Of a DNA stretch of 64,000 nucleotides, positions 35,697 through 46,078 are shown one piece after another; within the stretch, counting starts at the first letter, position 1, and each line of letters begins with the position of its first letter. This stretch comes from Zingiber officinale (Eukaryota; Streptophyta; Magnoliopsida; Zingiberales; Zingiberaceae). The stretch covers positions 32,623,202-32,687,201 of the forward strand of contig NC_055987.1 of assembly GCF_018446385.1 (NCBI RefSeq). Direction: 5' to 3'. The position numbers and the translations under genes are program-made. Under the pieces are notes generated by a model that ran no database searches, was not told the DNA's origin, and worked only from the letters and a program-made list of their open reading frames with translations.

Positions 35697-36249
35697 CTAG
35701 CTGCTTCTCCTTTTCTTGTTGGCTTCTCTCCTCCTCTCCTCTCCGGCCTTGGCCTCCATTTTCCTTAGAAGTTCTTCCGCATTGTCTGCCGAAATGACAA
35801 TGTGACTCGCAGAGTCCTCGATTAACCCTTCTCTCACTCCTTTGTCAAACAGTTGGATCAAATCGTTGTAGTAACCGTCCACATTCAGAATCCCAACCTG
35901 CTCAAATCAAGCAAATTGAGCTAGGGTGGTTTGATTATATTTTTCCAGCTTTTGGAATTTGATAGCAAGGTGCGTGTGCATGAATGACTGAGAGATGAGC
36001 TGTGTGCATTACTCACTGGTTTGTGGTGGATGCCAAGCTGAGACCAAGCTATTATCTCAAGAAGCTCCTCCATGGTTCCATAGCCACCTAAGAGTTTGGG
36101 GATTATAAGTTGACTTGAGATTGTTTCAGATAATTCACTTGGGTCTCACCTGGAAGATCAATGAAGGCATATGCATTCTTAGCCATTTCTAACTTCCTCT
36201 CGTGCATGTCTGCAACTCTTTTCACCTCACCGATGCTTTCTACTAATAT
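35697..36249 (-). pseudogene. LOG: LOG-family fragment (cytokinin riboside 5'-monophosphate phosphoribohydrolase), captured in hAT
   Basis: Three consecutive exons are present on the minus strand with normal splice signals: 36150-36249, 36017-36089 and 35697-35897. They encode [20 protein letters not shown], then [12 protein letters not shown] (the LOG catalytic motif PGGxGTxxE, split by an intron after the proline codon), QLGIHHKP, and [19 protein letters not shown] to a stop. LOG enzymes release active cytokinin bases from their nucleotides in the cytosol. Only the C-terminal ~125 residues of a ~210-residue protein are here; the N-terminal exons with the nucleotide-binding loop are absent. 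The tail after KMEA is Lys/Arg/Glu-rich. The fragment lies inside the hAT ends and on the transposase strand. No stop or frameshift was seen in the three exons, so the copy may be recent. Confidence 0.88.
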
Positions 36250-37115
36250 CTGCACACAAAAATTTCTTTGCTGCTTAGCCGTTTTCTTGTAGCCAAAATA
36301 AAAATAGAACTATCTATATATTGAAACAAGATATATAGAGGGACATCATCTGGAACTGCACCTCACTTCTGCAGTAGTGCAGTTCCACCTCACTTCTGCA
36401 GTAGTGCAGTTCATTCTGCTTCTCACGCTCATCTGAAGACTTCAAGACTATATATTCATGAGAATGGCTAGCTATATTCATGAAAGAACAAATCAAAAAA
36501 AGAATATATCAAGAAGGACAAAGCAAATAAGACTTGAATACAGAATTAATTCAAGGAAAATATCAAGATCCCTATTTTTTATCCATACATCAGAAGAGAT
36601 CAAACCTCCTTTTTTTTTTTTTGCCTCTTTTTTGCTTTTAGTGAATCTTTTGTAAACCTCTATATTAAGAGGTATCTATCCTGTAACTAGAATAATCACA
36701 AAAATAATACATTTTTTTAATCATTTAACTATATCAGCTTTTCTATTGACATATTATTATATTCTTCCAAACATCTAGCACCAAATGCGACATAAGGTAT
36801 TAAGGTTAGGTACATCAAACAAAAACAAAACTGCAATTTGCCATTTTTCAGGAAACACATTCCAATCAGCATACTTTCCAAACTATAGAATGAGTGGGAT
36901 GCTCAAAATCTAAATATAAAATTGTATCAAAGATTTTCAGAAAGAAAAAAAAAGAAGAATCTTTCCCAGTTCCCACAATATATCAACAAAGATTACCATT
37001 TACAACAAAGTTTATAAGGCATGTGTCTCAATGCACAAATAAATATGCACATGGCTGCTACCTCGAGTCCTGGACATTTAATTAATTCAATCAACTTGCT
37101 TAAAGTCAGACTTAC
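36250..37115 (-). other. hAT interior between LOG and NEK fragments
   Basis: This is AT-rich sequence without a recognised gene. It includes a duplicated hairpin at 36352-36412 and a poly-T run at 36610-36622. Confidence 0.5.
36352..36412. repeat. 26-bp tandem duplication with a 10-bp inverted repeat
   Basis: GGAACTGCAC at 36352-36361 pairs perfectly with GTGCAGTTCC at 36377-36386, and the unit cctcacttctgcagtagtgc occurs twice with a 26-bp period. The DNA or RNA could fold as a hairpin. Confidence 0.75.
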
Positions 37116-37319
37116 AAAAGCTTTAAATGCAGGTCGATGAGCAACCATCTCATACACGCAACAACTTGCTCGATGATTTCCAAATTAATCATATGCATAA
37201 TCCACCAGAAAGAATTTGGTATAGAAATTCATGAAGAAGTCATACCTAAGGACCAGATATCTGACTTAAATCCATAAGGAATATGCTGGAGCTCTGGACA
37301 TATGGAATATGCCGAATAT
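37116..37319 (-). pseudogene. NEK (NIMA-related) kinase fragment, two exons, captured in hAT
   Basis: The exon 37246-37319, with acceptor tgcag and donor gtatga, encodes [19 protein letters not shown]. The next exon (about 37116-37165, donor gtaagt) encodes CCVYEMVAHRPAFKAF. Together these match the activation-segment to helix-F region of plant NEK kinases ([26 protein letters not shown]). Relative to the family one residue is missing after PEL. The acceptor of the second exon does not give the expected phase, so the copy looks decayed. The rest of the kinase is not visible. It lies in the hAT element, same strand as the transposase. Confidence 0.8.
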
Positions 37320-37703
37320 CTGCAAGGAAAAAGAAATCCAATCAAAGATTAACCTAGCAGAAATTATCAGACATGTTTTACATGGGTTATAATTTGGAGG
37401 TCTAACCTTACAACAAACCATAAATTTTGAATATTGTAAAAAGTGAAGTAAACAAGTCACATACTCACATGAATGAAACCAACACATATCCTCATTCAGT
37501 TCAGATGAAACCAAACATACATTTCACTCAATCACATAATTGAGTTGTCACAAAAGAGAACTCCAAATAAAACTGTCAATAAGAAAACACCACAAAAGAA
37601 GCAAAGTCTACTTGTTTGAGACATACAAAAAACTTCACACAATTGTTTGGTTACATCAAGATAAAAAAATTCATAATTTGGATGGCAGCTTTCACGTATA
37701 CAT
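37320..37703 (-). other. hAT interior between NEK and CDC48-like fragments
   Basis: AT-rich, no coding similarity recognised. It is probably intron or 3' flank carried along with the captured fragments. Confidence 0.4.
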
Positions 37704-37784
37704 CAGAGAGCAACATTAAAACAGAAAGCAGCAAGGTCAACCCCAACATAGCTATGTGTCCTTAGCAATCCTTTCCAAATAAAC
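37704..37784 (-). pseudogene. Probable CDC48/p97 AAA-ATPase exon fragment, captured in hAT
   Basis: After an acceptor (aatgcag) the minus strand reads VYLERIAKDT and, after a one-base shift of frame, HSYVGVDLAAF. This matches the CDC48 D1 segment VDLERIAKDTHGYVGADLAALC. Only about 27 residues are recognisable, so the call is tentative. It is non-coding in its present state and lies between the NEK fragment and the transposase. Confidence 0.55.
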
Positions 37785-38588
37785 CTGCATTATACACATC
37801 AAACTGCATAAATTCATCTATTCACAGGACTACTATTAAGAAAATTTGTAAATTTTTAAGATCAAACTGCATGCTACTATTAAGAAAATTTGTAAATTTT
37901 TGGAAAGACCAAGTAGTAAATGGACAAAGAAAACTATTTCACAAGACTCCTAGTTAGAGTTTGAAATGGATAAGGGGAGAAGCTTATAGTAACAAATGTA
38001 GCCAACAAAGCCTCACAAGTTCAAGAACCGAAAGCTTTTCAAACTTTAAATGAAGACCATTAAATGTTACAGGTGATGCCAATCCAAGAAATTGGAGGTA
38101 AGCAAGTTATGTAGAGTTTCTAATCACTAACTCATATTTCTCAATTTTTGGACTACTTCATGGTGGATTATGTCAACAGATTCCACATTTGTCCGGCTAG
38201 AAACTTACGAGTTCAATCAACAACATAGAAAGAATTCATATTTCACTAGAAAAGTTTGAGATGCTAGAATTTTTTAAACATAGTAACAAGTTCCAAGACA
38301 GAAAACATAGTCAAAATTACCATAAAGTAGTCAACATTAATTGATCAAGTCCTATTGAGCTAGATTGCTAGCTTGGATGGCAAGGTTGACATACCTTTTT
38401 CTTTCCGCAAGTGATTCTATATAGCTGCAAACACCACAAAAATTGAGGAATAACAATACTACAGAAAGTGAGTAAATTAGAAAGTGAGCAAATTAGAAAC
38501 AACAACACTTATATCATCATATAGCTTCATGTTCTTAGTATCGAGGTCAATTTATATAAAATATAATATTTAAACATACCATTGATCC
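37785..38588 (-). other. hAT interior between captured fragments and transposase
   Basis: AT-rich. A possible 30-bp micro-exon with good acceptor and donor lies at about 38393-38424 (could encode YIESLAERK), but its parent gene is not recognised. Confidence 0.4.
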
Positions 38589-40910
38589 TTATGTCACCGG
38601 TGTTGTCGAAGAAGACGAGTCCATTATGATTTTTGAGAAATCTGGTAAATACATGCAAGTTAAGTAAATAAAGTTTATAATTATAAATAAAAATTTAATT
38701 ATATTTTTTTTAAAAAAGGAAAACTTACCATTTTCAAGTTTTTCCACATCCTCTAAAATTTCTTCAACATTGAGTGATTGTAAATTTAACCGAAGCCAAT
38801 CTTGAGTACAAATAAGACTTTCTACCACATTAGGAGTCAATGAACTCCGAAAACAATCAAGTACCCGACCACTAGTACTGAAAGCGGATTCTGAAGCAAC
38901 TGTCGATATCGGAATAGCTAATACATCACGAGCAATTTGAGAAAGGATAGGAAATCTGTGACAATTTTGCTTCCACCATCCCAAAATGTCAAAAGTATCA
39001 CAATATTCTTCAACTATTTCATTAAGATACTTGTCTAATTCTGACATATTGCCATCACCAAAAACTTGTGCCTTTTGTTTTTATACTTCACTATGATTGC
39101 TTGTCTTTTCAAATCACTCATATTTGTTGAAGTATTATCATTGTCAACTGATTCTGGAATAGATGAAACTATTGAAGTACCACATTGAGGCTCCATTTTT
39201 TCCTTATAATTCTTGTACAAAGCAAATAAAGTGTCCTTTATTATCTTTCCTACTTTTGCACCCTTCTCATCTCCATATAATTCAATCAACATAAATTCTA
39301 CGAAATCTAATTTATACCTTGGATCAAGCACCACAGCAATATAAAGCAACTTATTCATTTTCTCGGGATCTCCCCAATACTTGTCAAATTTGTTTTTCAT
39401 TCTAATTCCCATTGAATACACATCAATATCATCACTTTGTTGCCACTCCTTCAAGATGGTATGGATATAACTAATCTCGTGTGCAAAAGTATTGGATGTG
39501 ACATACAAAGATCCTGAAACTTTTAATGTTAGTTCATAAAAAACTTGCAGTAAAGATGCAAAAAGTCTAACATTATTCCAATATGCACTTGTTGGTTTCC
39601 CATCAAAAGTCTTCAATTCTCTTTTAGGTTTACCATCTGATTCAAATATCATCTCTTCATTCTCATTCAAAATAACTTGCCATTCTGTATATTGAAGATC
39701 TAATTTAAAACATGGATCTTGTTCATCAAACCTATCAAAAGCTCTTTCAAATTTTTGAGCTGTATTCAACATCAAGAAAGTTGAGTTCCATCTGATTGGT
39801 ACATCTAAACATAATGAGTTCTTGCTTTCAATTTTTTTCAATCTCTACACATTCTTTGAACTTACTTAATCTAGAGGGAGATTACTTAACATATTTGATT
39901 GCATTCCTGACCTTCAACACAGATTGATTTATATCTTTTAAGCCATCAGTAACAATCAAATTGATTACATGAGTTACGCATCTCATATGGACATATTCTC
40001 CCTTTAAAATAGTGGAATCCCAATTAGTCATCTTTTTTCTGAAACTATTGATAGCAACATCATTTGAACTTGCATTATCAACTGTAATAGTAAAAATTTT
40101 GTTCATTCCCCAACCCCTCAAGCAATTTTCAATGGCTAAACTAATAACCTCACCTTTATGACTTGTAATTGGACAAAAATTGATAATTCTTTTATGTAAA
40201 TTCCAATTTTTATCAATGAAATGGGCTGTTAGACACATATAATTGATTTTCTGAATCGATGACCATGTATCAGTGGTCAAACAAACCCTTTGTGCTGAAT
40301 CATGTAACAATTTTTTCAATTTTTCCCTTTCAACGACATATAATTCAACACAATCACGTGCAACCGTCCATCTTGAAGGAATTCGAAATTTTGGGCATAC
40401 CATAGCCATAAATGTTTTAAATCCTTCTCTTTCTACAAATTTGAAAGGGAGTTCATCCATTATGATCATTCTAGCTAATGCTTTTCTAGATGCATCTTGA
40501 TCAAATTTCCAAGAAGTTAAACACACCTCACCCTCTTTTAAACTTTGTTGTAAACTTAGCTGTGCTTGAGTTGTTTCAATAACATGAGGGTGTTTTTTAC
40601 ATGAGGTAATATGAGATCTCAAGCTTGTTGTCCCATTTCTATATGGATCACAAAAAAATTCTTTATCACAATATTTGCATTTGGCTTTCATATCTGATGC
40701 ATCATTAGTAAACTTTATAAAATGATCCCATACTTCACTTCTTGGTTTCATTGCTTTTCTCTTAGTTGCCTTTCCTTTATAATCTACAGTAGTTTTTGTT
40801 CCCACTGAAGGACCAATTTCAGATTCTTGTACTGAACAACTATTATTAACATCCATATTTGATAAATCTCCTTGCATAAATACCAGATAAATATTGATCA
40901 CAGTCTTCAC
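38589..40910 (-). pseudogene. hAT transposase (zf-BED, RICESLEEPER/DAYSLEEPER-like), decayed
   Basis: From right to left: an N-terminal basic region and BED zinc finger (EVWDHFIKF ... CKYCDKEF ... LRSHITSCKKH) at about 40600-40770; then the catalytic domain with TTDTWSS, FCPITSHKGE, WGMNKIFTITVDNASSND and DVPIRWNSTFLML; and the C-terminal dimerisation domain (KYLNE, FPILSQIARDVLAIPISTVA, ESAFSTSGRVLD). The family is usually one ~650-700 residue frame. Here a stop interrupts it after IKYVK near 39885, and shifts of frame occur near 39845 and 39060, so it cannot make a full protein. A 3' intron seems present (donor gtaagttt near 38725, acceptor taccag near 38648), followed by a short end exon with stop at 38589. 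A cut-and-paste enzyme in origin, acting on the ends at 35197 and 41977. Confidence 0.88.
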
Positions 40911-41799
40911 ATATCACAGACACTGTTAAAAATTGCAAGTGTAATAATACTGTTTAAAATATAATTAACTAAAACTAAAAAAACAAATATGAAACTCAAC
41001 AAGCATGATAATACTTATCAGGATATCTAAACACTGTTAACTACTTGAGTTCAATAAAAATTCATATGTTAGCACAGGATCAATGCAAGGATTACTAACT
41101 AATGTTGCCAAGACCCAAGATGTGAGTCTGTAACTGAGACTAAAAAAGGAAAAGGAAGAATTAAAACCAATAATTTGTGTATTCTGAAAACAAAAAGAAA
41201 AAACAGGAAGCCAAAATCCATACATAGAAAACCCTAAACCCTTAAAATGTAGTAATTATCCAATCAATAGAACACAAACTAAATGCGACTTAATGAATTT
41301 CTTGCAAATACCTCTAATTTATGCAGGCAGTCTAGTCTTAGTGTGAGGACAAGGAGATTTCCTGGAGCAATGAGCACTCGAGTGGTGACTGGTGAGAGTG
41401 ACGAGAGGGTGAACAGGGAGGATAGACGGAGATGCTGAGTCGCAGCAGCCTTGCAGGTGCTCGGCCACGGGAGGACTGACGGAAGACGAGATCGTCGAGA
41501 TGGAAGGAGAGACGAGAGAGGGTTGAGCAAGGCGGAGAGGTGGAGTTGCAGATGATCAACGACGAGAGTCAGAAAGATCGAGTGATGCACTGACGCGGTG
41601 CGGCGGTGGGGAAGGGCCAAGGGGGGAGACGTGACTCGTGAGAGCGGCGGCGAGGGAATGAGAAAGTCAGAAAACCCTAGCCGAATAAATCTGGTGTGGA
41701 CCGTGTCCGTGTGCCGTCTGCTGTGCCCGTGTCATGACTCGTGACTGGTGACTTACTGACTTTTGGATTAAAACCTAAACTAGTAAACATATTAAATAA
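40911..41799 (-). other. hAT 5' untranslated and promoter region
   Basis: This lies upstream of the transposase on the minus strand. The part at about 41340-41650 is unusually GC-rich for the element and has CT-rich minus-strand sequence, a possible promoter or leader. No gene is recognised. Confidence 0.4.
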
Positions 41800-41966
41800 T
41801 TCGGTTGTTTCGGTTTAACCGAATAGGTAACTTTAAACCCGAACCCGAATCGAAAAACCCGAAAAAACCGAATTATTTAACCGAATTAACCGAAATTTCG
41901 AATTAAACGAACCGAATTTAAAAAATCGGCCTGTTCGGTCGGTTTATTCGGTTTGACCGAACTTTT
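41800..41966. repeat. hAT right subterminal repeats
   Basis: About a dozen ACCGAA or TTCGGT words occur in 165 bp, mirroring the left end. Confidence 0.75.
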
Positions 41967-41977
41967 GCTCACCCCTA

Positions 41978-42900
41978 GGCAAAGCCCGCCTGAGCGTAAA
42001 GGCATTTAGCCTCATATATGATTCTTAACATGTTACCGGCTGACCGAAGGCCAAGCAAGTACCCATGTGTTTATATATGCTCGGTCGGGCAAAGCCCGCC
42101 CGAGCGTAAAAATACTTTACTTTATAGCAGCTTATGGTATATTACCGACCAACAGCTTATGGTCAAAATGCACTCGTCCGGGTAAAGTCTGACCGAGCAT
42201 AAGGGCACCCAACCTCCTAAAGTTAATAAAAATTCTCGACCGAAACATGCTTAGCAGGAGACATTCTTAATATATATATACGATCGGCTTGAATGATCAG
42301 CCAAGACATGTTCAACAAAAGACATTTTTAATATATGCAGCCGACTTGAATGACCGATCGAGACATGCCTAATAGAATATTTGGCGGAAAATATCTTCTA
42401 AAAACTTCTTCAGTTATAATGGCGTGTCCCCATCATAAATATTAGTCATAAACAACAAAACGGATACATCTGGAGTACAAAAAAGATTCCTTAAAAGATT
42501 ATTGCATGAAGTATAGAAGATGACTTCATCTTCTAACAAACCCTAACGAATCAGGGACTACTTCACGACTACGGAGATCATATAAGGTAGTATAAAAAGA
42601 GAGGATCCTCTCTGTTGGCAAGGTACGCAAGTTCTAGCATCTAAACTCTGTTTCTAAATACTTCAGTTACTGTTCTTCTTTTTCTTTCTTCCACCTTTGA
42701 GAGAGAAACTGACCTGAGCGTCGGAGGGTCTAGCCAGGAATTCCCACTCCGGTCTTAAGTCACTGACGCTTTGTTAGTTTGTCGCACTGTGCATAGGATC
42801 GTGGAGAAGTTCTTTTAGATCTCTAGGAGGCTATCTTCATCAAGGATTATCGTTCACCGGAACCAACACACGTCTTCGCAGATTTCAGACAGGATCAACC
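41978..42900 (+). repeat. LTR of the Tat-type fossil, right part after the hAT insertion
   Basis: The segment continues the ~110-bp units (ggcaaagcccgcctgagcg at 41978), then unique LTR sequence with gagcgtcggagggtc at about 42718 and the LTR end near 42900. The exact end is uncertain. Agenet gene 2 starts about 200 bp further on. Confidence 0.6.
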
Positions 42901-43117
42901 GAGTATAACAAAAAATAATAAATTCATTTTCATTCTCTTTTTTTTTTAAAAAAAAAAAAATAAGTTTCCAATAAATTTATCTTTAACCACGTTTAAGATT
43001 TTTTAAATTATTTTTTTCCAGTTAATCACATTTATAAATAAAACTCATATTATTAATTTTTTAAACGTGCTCAAGCAGCGAGCGAATGATCGTTCGATCG
43101 TCGTCGTCGTGCGCGAG

Positions 43118-43796
43118 ATGGCGACGTCGATCGTGAGGATGAAGATGCGGCTGAGCAAGGGGAGCCAGGTCGAGGTCCAGCGGTGGGACGGTCAGTCGTC
43201 CTACTCCTGGCGCTGCGCCGACGTCGTCTCCGGCAACGGTCGGTACTACCTCGTCCGTATCCACGGGGCCACCGCGTCCCCGTCCGCGGTGCTCGAGCGA
43301 GTCCCCCGCAAGTTTATCAGGCCGCAGCCGGACCCGATTGGCCTCCGCGCCCTCTACTCCTGGAGCCCTGGTGACGAGGTGGAGGCGCTCGTTGACCACG
43401 CCTGGTGGCCGGCTGTGGTTACGGCCGTCGGCTACGGGAAGGTCGTCGTCTACCTCCTCGGGAAGATGAGGAAGGTCAGAGTCCGCGCGTGCGAGCTTCG
43501 GCTGAGGAGGCAGTGGGTCGACAACCAGTGGACGCTAGTCGATAAGGTAAATCGATCGCATATAGATTCTAATTAACGATATATTTCTGATTTGTGATCG
43601 TTATTAAGATTCAGGGTGTATCGTGCAGGAACCTAGGGAGGCCATAATTTCCAGTGGATTTTCGGCGGCGGCTGAGTCATGCAACGTTGCCGGCCGACAG
43701 AGCAGAATCATCAAAGAAGATGAGGAAGAAGAGCAGAGGGGAGGCGTTGTTTTAAGAGATTCTGGTTGTTGTTCCTCCGTTGGAAGTTGCAGTTGA
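43118..43796 (+). CDS. Agenet (Tudor-like) domain protein, copy 2, two exons
   Basis: Exon 1 is 43118-43546 (143 codons, donor AAG|gtaaat) and exon 2 is 43629-43796 after acceptor gtgcag, giving 198 residues. Two Agenet-like repeats occupy residues about 10-70 (KGSQVEVQRWDG ... FIRPQPDP) and 75-140 (LRALYSWSPGDEVEALVDHA ... LRLRRQWVDNQW). The end EWVDxxW-like is typical of Agenet proteins. An in-frame ATG exists at 43067, but the start at 43118 (MATSIVRMKM) aligns with copy 1. Copy 1 at 10396 shares intron position and most residues. Here the reading frame goes on after NVAGRQS into an acidic stretch (EDEEEEQRGG) that copy 1 lacks. Likely nuclear, reading chromatin or RNA marks, but the specific role is unknown. 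Confidence 0.87.
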
Positions 43797-44889
43797 GTAA
43801 TTAGGGTTCATGTTAACTAACTCTTTCAGATTCTCATTATTCTTCCACTTTGTAAGTTGTTGTAATTAATTAGGGTTTCGAGTATCATTCTTCCTTGGTA
43901 GGGAGTTTTCATCATCCTTTGATTTATAAAAGATTAATGACCGCAAGTTTTGGCAAACATGCGATCGATCTGTGTTTGATCTCCTTTAATTTGCTTGGCA
44001 TTTTAATCTTCCAAGAACGAAATAACTTTGTTTTTATAAATTAATTTATTTTGGAGAATCATTGTCTTCCAAATTATATTTAGTTTTTACACAAAGGCTT
44101 CATGTTCCATTATTAATTAAGGGATGAACAAGCTTATGTATGTGTTTGTTTGTTTTGTCTTTTTTTCTTAGCCATGACGGCCTTGTAGGATCTAAATGCT
44201 ATTAATTATACGATTTCAAAACCCTAAAATTGATTTTGATCATGGACTCTAAAGCTTGTAAAATTTGATAATATGTGATCGGATCTAAAAGACGGTGAAG
44301 TATCAATATAAACAATTATTATTATATATAAAAAATAAAACATCTATATACATTAAAAATGGGTCGACCTAGGTTCGGGTCTAGGTTGGCATTGGCATAG
44401 GCTCGGTTGGCCCGTGCCAATGCCAAGCAACATTAACGAAGTCACGGCCATGTTTACACACATCGAAATCGAATTTAGACATACACAGCATGATGCAATA
44501 CAATTCTAAGGTTATGTAATAGTATCAAAGGCAATTATAATCTAATTTCAAATGGTTTTTTAAATTGTGGTTGGTATGAATTTACTCTCATAAATCTTAA
44601 AATCAATTTAAACGGATACAAAATATCTTATTAAATATCTAACTTCTCTAATACAAAATTCCGTTGTACTAGGACAATATCCTCCTTAATTTATTTACCT
44701 ATATTTTATCACGAAACCGATACTACTAGACTGTTTGAAATAAGTAATATCAACTTTTAATTTGTATATCATATATAGTTGAAGAAAATACTTTCGTTTA
44801 ATGGCCTAAATTCAACACAAATTGGCAAAGAAAAGTTTTTTTTTTTGTTAATGCAAAATATATTTAACCTCCAGCCTTTTCTTTGATAT
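43797..44889. other. Agenet gene 2 3' region and intergenic spacer
   Basis: This holds the 3' UTR-like sequence shared with copy 1 (gagtaattagg) and then AT-rich spacer. I looked here for the missing FEN1 C-terminal exon on the minus strand and saw none. Confidence 0.5.
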
Positions 44890-45660
44890 TGTTCGCTGTG
44901 GCACACTAACGATTCATAATCTTAGCAACTGAGTTACTAGGTTGCAACTAAGTTAAATGCAACTGTGTAAATAAGACCCAGGAAATCCTACAGCCCGAGT
45001 GAACCCAATCGGATTGTCCTAGCAAACGCCCTTCACAACAACAGAGGCCCCTTGAGCCCCGACATTCTCTACCCAAGTGGCCATAGCAATTCCAAAGCGA
45101 CGAGTAACCTTAGTCGAGCAAGCAGTCTGGAACACCAACCACTGACATATCCTAACAAAAAATCAATTACAACAAGGTTAAACACAGAGCGACGTCAAGT
45201 TAACGATCAGATAACACCAATAGTCCAGATGGATGGTTGTCACCCCTTATGCAACAGCCTGCTTGTGTAGTTGGCTGGTGCCTCGCTTATACAATTGTCC
45301 ACATAACCTGCTTAAGGCTCTATATGGATCTCCCACGCCCATGGCTATATACGATTCTACACAGGTAAATAAGAATATGATTTTCTTCTCCTAATCATTC
45401 TCTGTGAGCTTTTGAAACTCTCTCGTGTACGCGAGCCTTCCATACTCACCCCATCTCTAACTTAACCATTGGAGCAACTACGCCAACAACATCTACTCTC
45501 AACTGACAAGCTTCGATTCACAAGACACACCGGAGGATGAATGCCACCACAATCCAGGAGGAAGGAGAGGGAAATCCTGCGCGAGTGGAAATGACTCCAT
45601 CCCTATCCATCATCACTTGTACATCATGAAGGCAATTTGCCTTCTACAAATGGCCTCTTC
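44890..45660 (+). mobile_element. Probable Ty3/gypsy LTR fragment
   Basis: The stretch is less AT-rich than its flanks, with a TATA-like ggctatatacg near 45344, a ctctgtgagcttttgaaac stretch and the word ggagcaactacgcc near 45473. These resemble the R region of Tat LTRs (gtcggag...ctacgcc). No primer site, gag or second LTR is seen, so the identity is uncertain. It lies 3' of FEN1. Confidence 0.4.
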
Positions 45661-46078
45661 CATGTTAACTTTCCAGGAGTATCAAGCATAGTGAATTTTT
45701 ATATAAATAAAAATGTATATACAGAACCAACACAATATATAATATATAATGTGGTTAAAAACTTTGCCCATTGATGCCAACCAAAATAGGTCACAGTTGA
45801 CCTATCCCTTACAACAGGGTTTGACTCTTAAAATGTTTCATCTTGGTTAAACTTTAGAATGGTTACAATACAAGGCAACAAAAAATAATAATAAAATGAC
45901 ACTAAACAAATATTATCTAGCCACAAGTATCCGCTCTCTCTATGTATATCTTGACCACCTATCACAGAAAAGATCATAGAGGACCAATACAAGCAAAATT
46001 TTCATTCTAATCATATGAAAGAGCAAAATGATTGCATTGACCATAAGCAACACAGTTCAGACAAGATAGCAAAAGATC

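Larger units (their letters stand above)
35197..41977 (-). mobile_element. hAT DNA transposon carrying captured host gene fragments
   Basis: The 6781-bp unit is bounded by 12-bp terminal inverted repeats with one mismatch: TAGGGCTGAGCA at 35197 and, on the other strand, TAGGGGTGAGCA ending at 41977. Both subterminal regions (about 35205-35375 and 41800-41966) are packed with ACCGAA/TTCGGT words, the usual arrangement of hAT transposase sites. A decayed zf-BED/hAT-C transposase lies at 38589-40910. Between it and the left end are spliced fragments of LOG, NEK kinase and probably CDC48, all on the minus strand. No matching 8-bp target duplication is seen (cttatata on the left, ggcaaagc on the right). 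It sits in the LTR of a Tat-type fossil. Confidence 0.88.
27071..42900 (+). mobile_element. Ty3/gypsy (Tat-type) fossil carrying a nested gag-only element and a nested hAT
   Basis: Visible parts are an antisense additional ORF remnant (27083-27630), the 3' end of the interior (34754-34935) and an LTR starting tgatacggg at 34936. The LTR resumes after the hAT element, from 41978 to about 42900. The LTR contains a ~110-bp tandem unit (ggcaaagcccgcccgagcg ... cacccatgtgc) and, near 42700-42730, the gagcgtcggagg word usual in monocot gypsy LTRs. A polypurine-like gaaggggagcc precedes the LTR. The pol region is not visible in the window. It is a fossil, older than both of its insertions. Confidence 0.65.

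Noticed and set aside
38393-38424. Micro-exon that could encode YIESLAERK
   Set aside because: Splice signals look good, but the peptide is too short to assign to a gene.
41279-41620. 113-residue minus-strand reading frame in the GC-rich part of the hAT
   Set aside because: No recognisable domain; it overlaps other open frames and fits a transposase leader better.
44890-45660. A host exon 3' of FEN1
   Set aside because: No splice-bounded conserved peptide could be read on either strand, and the LTR-like words point to a retroelement fragment.
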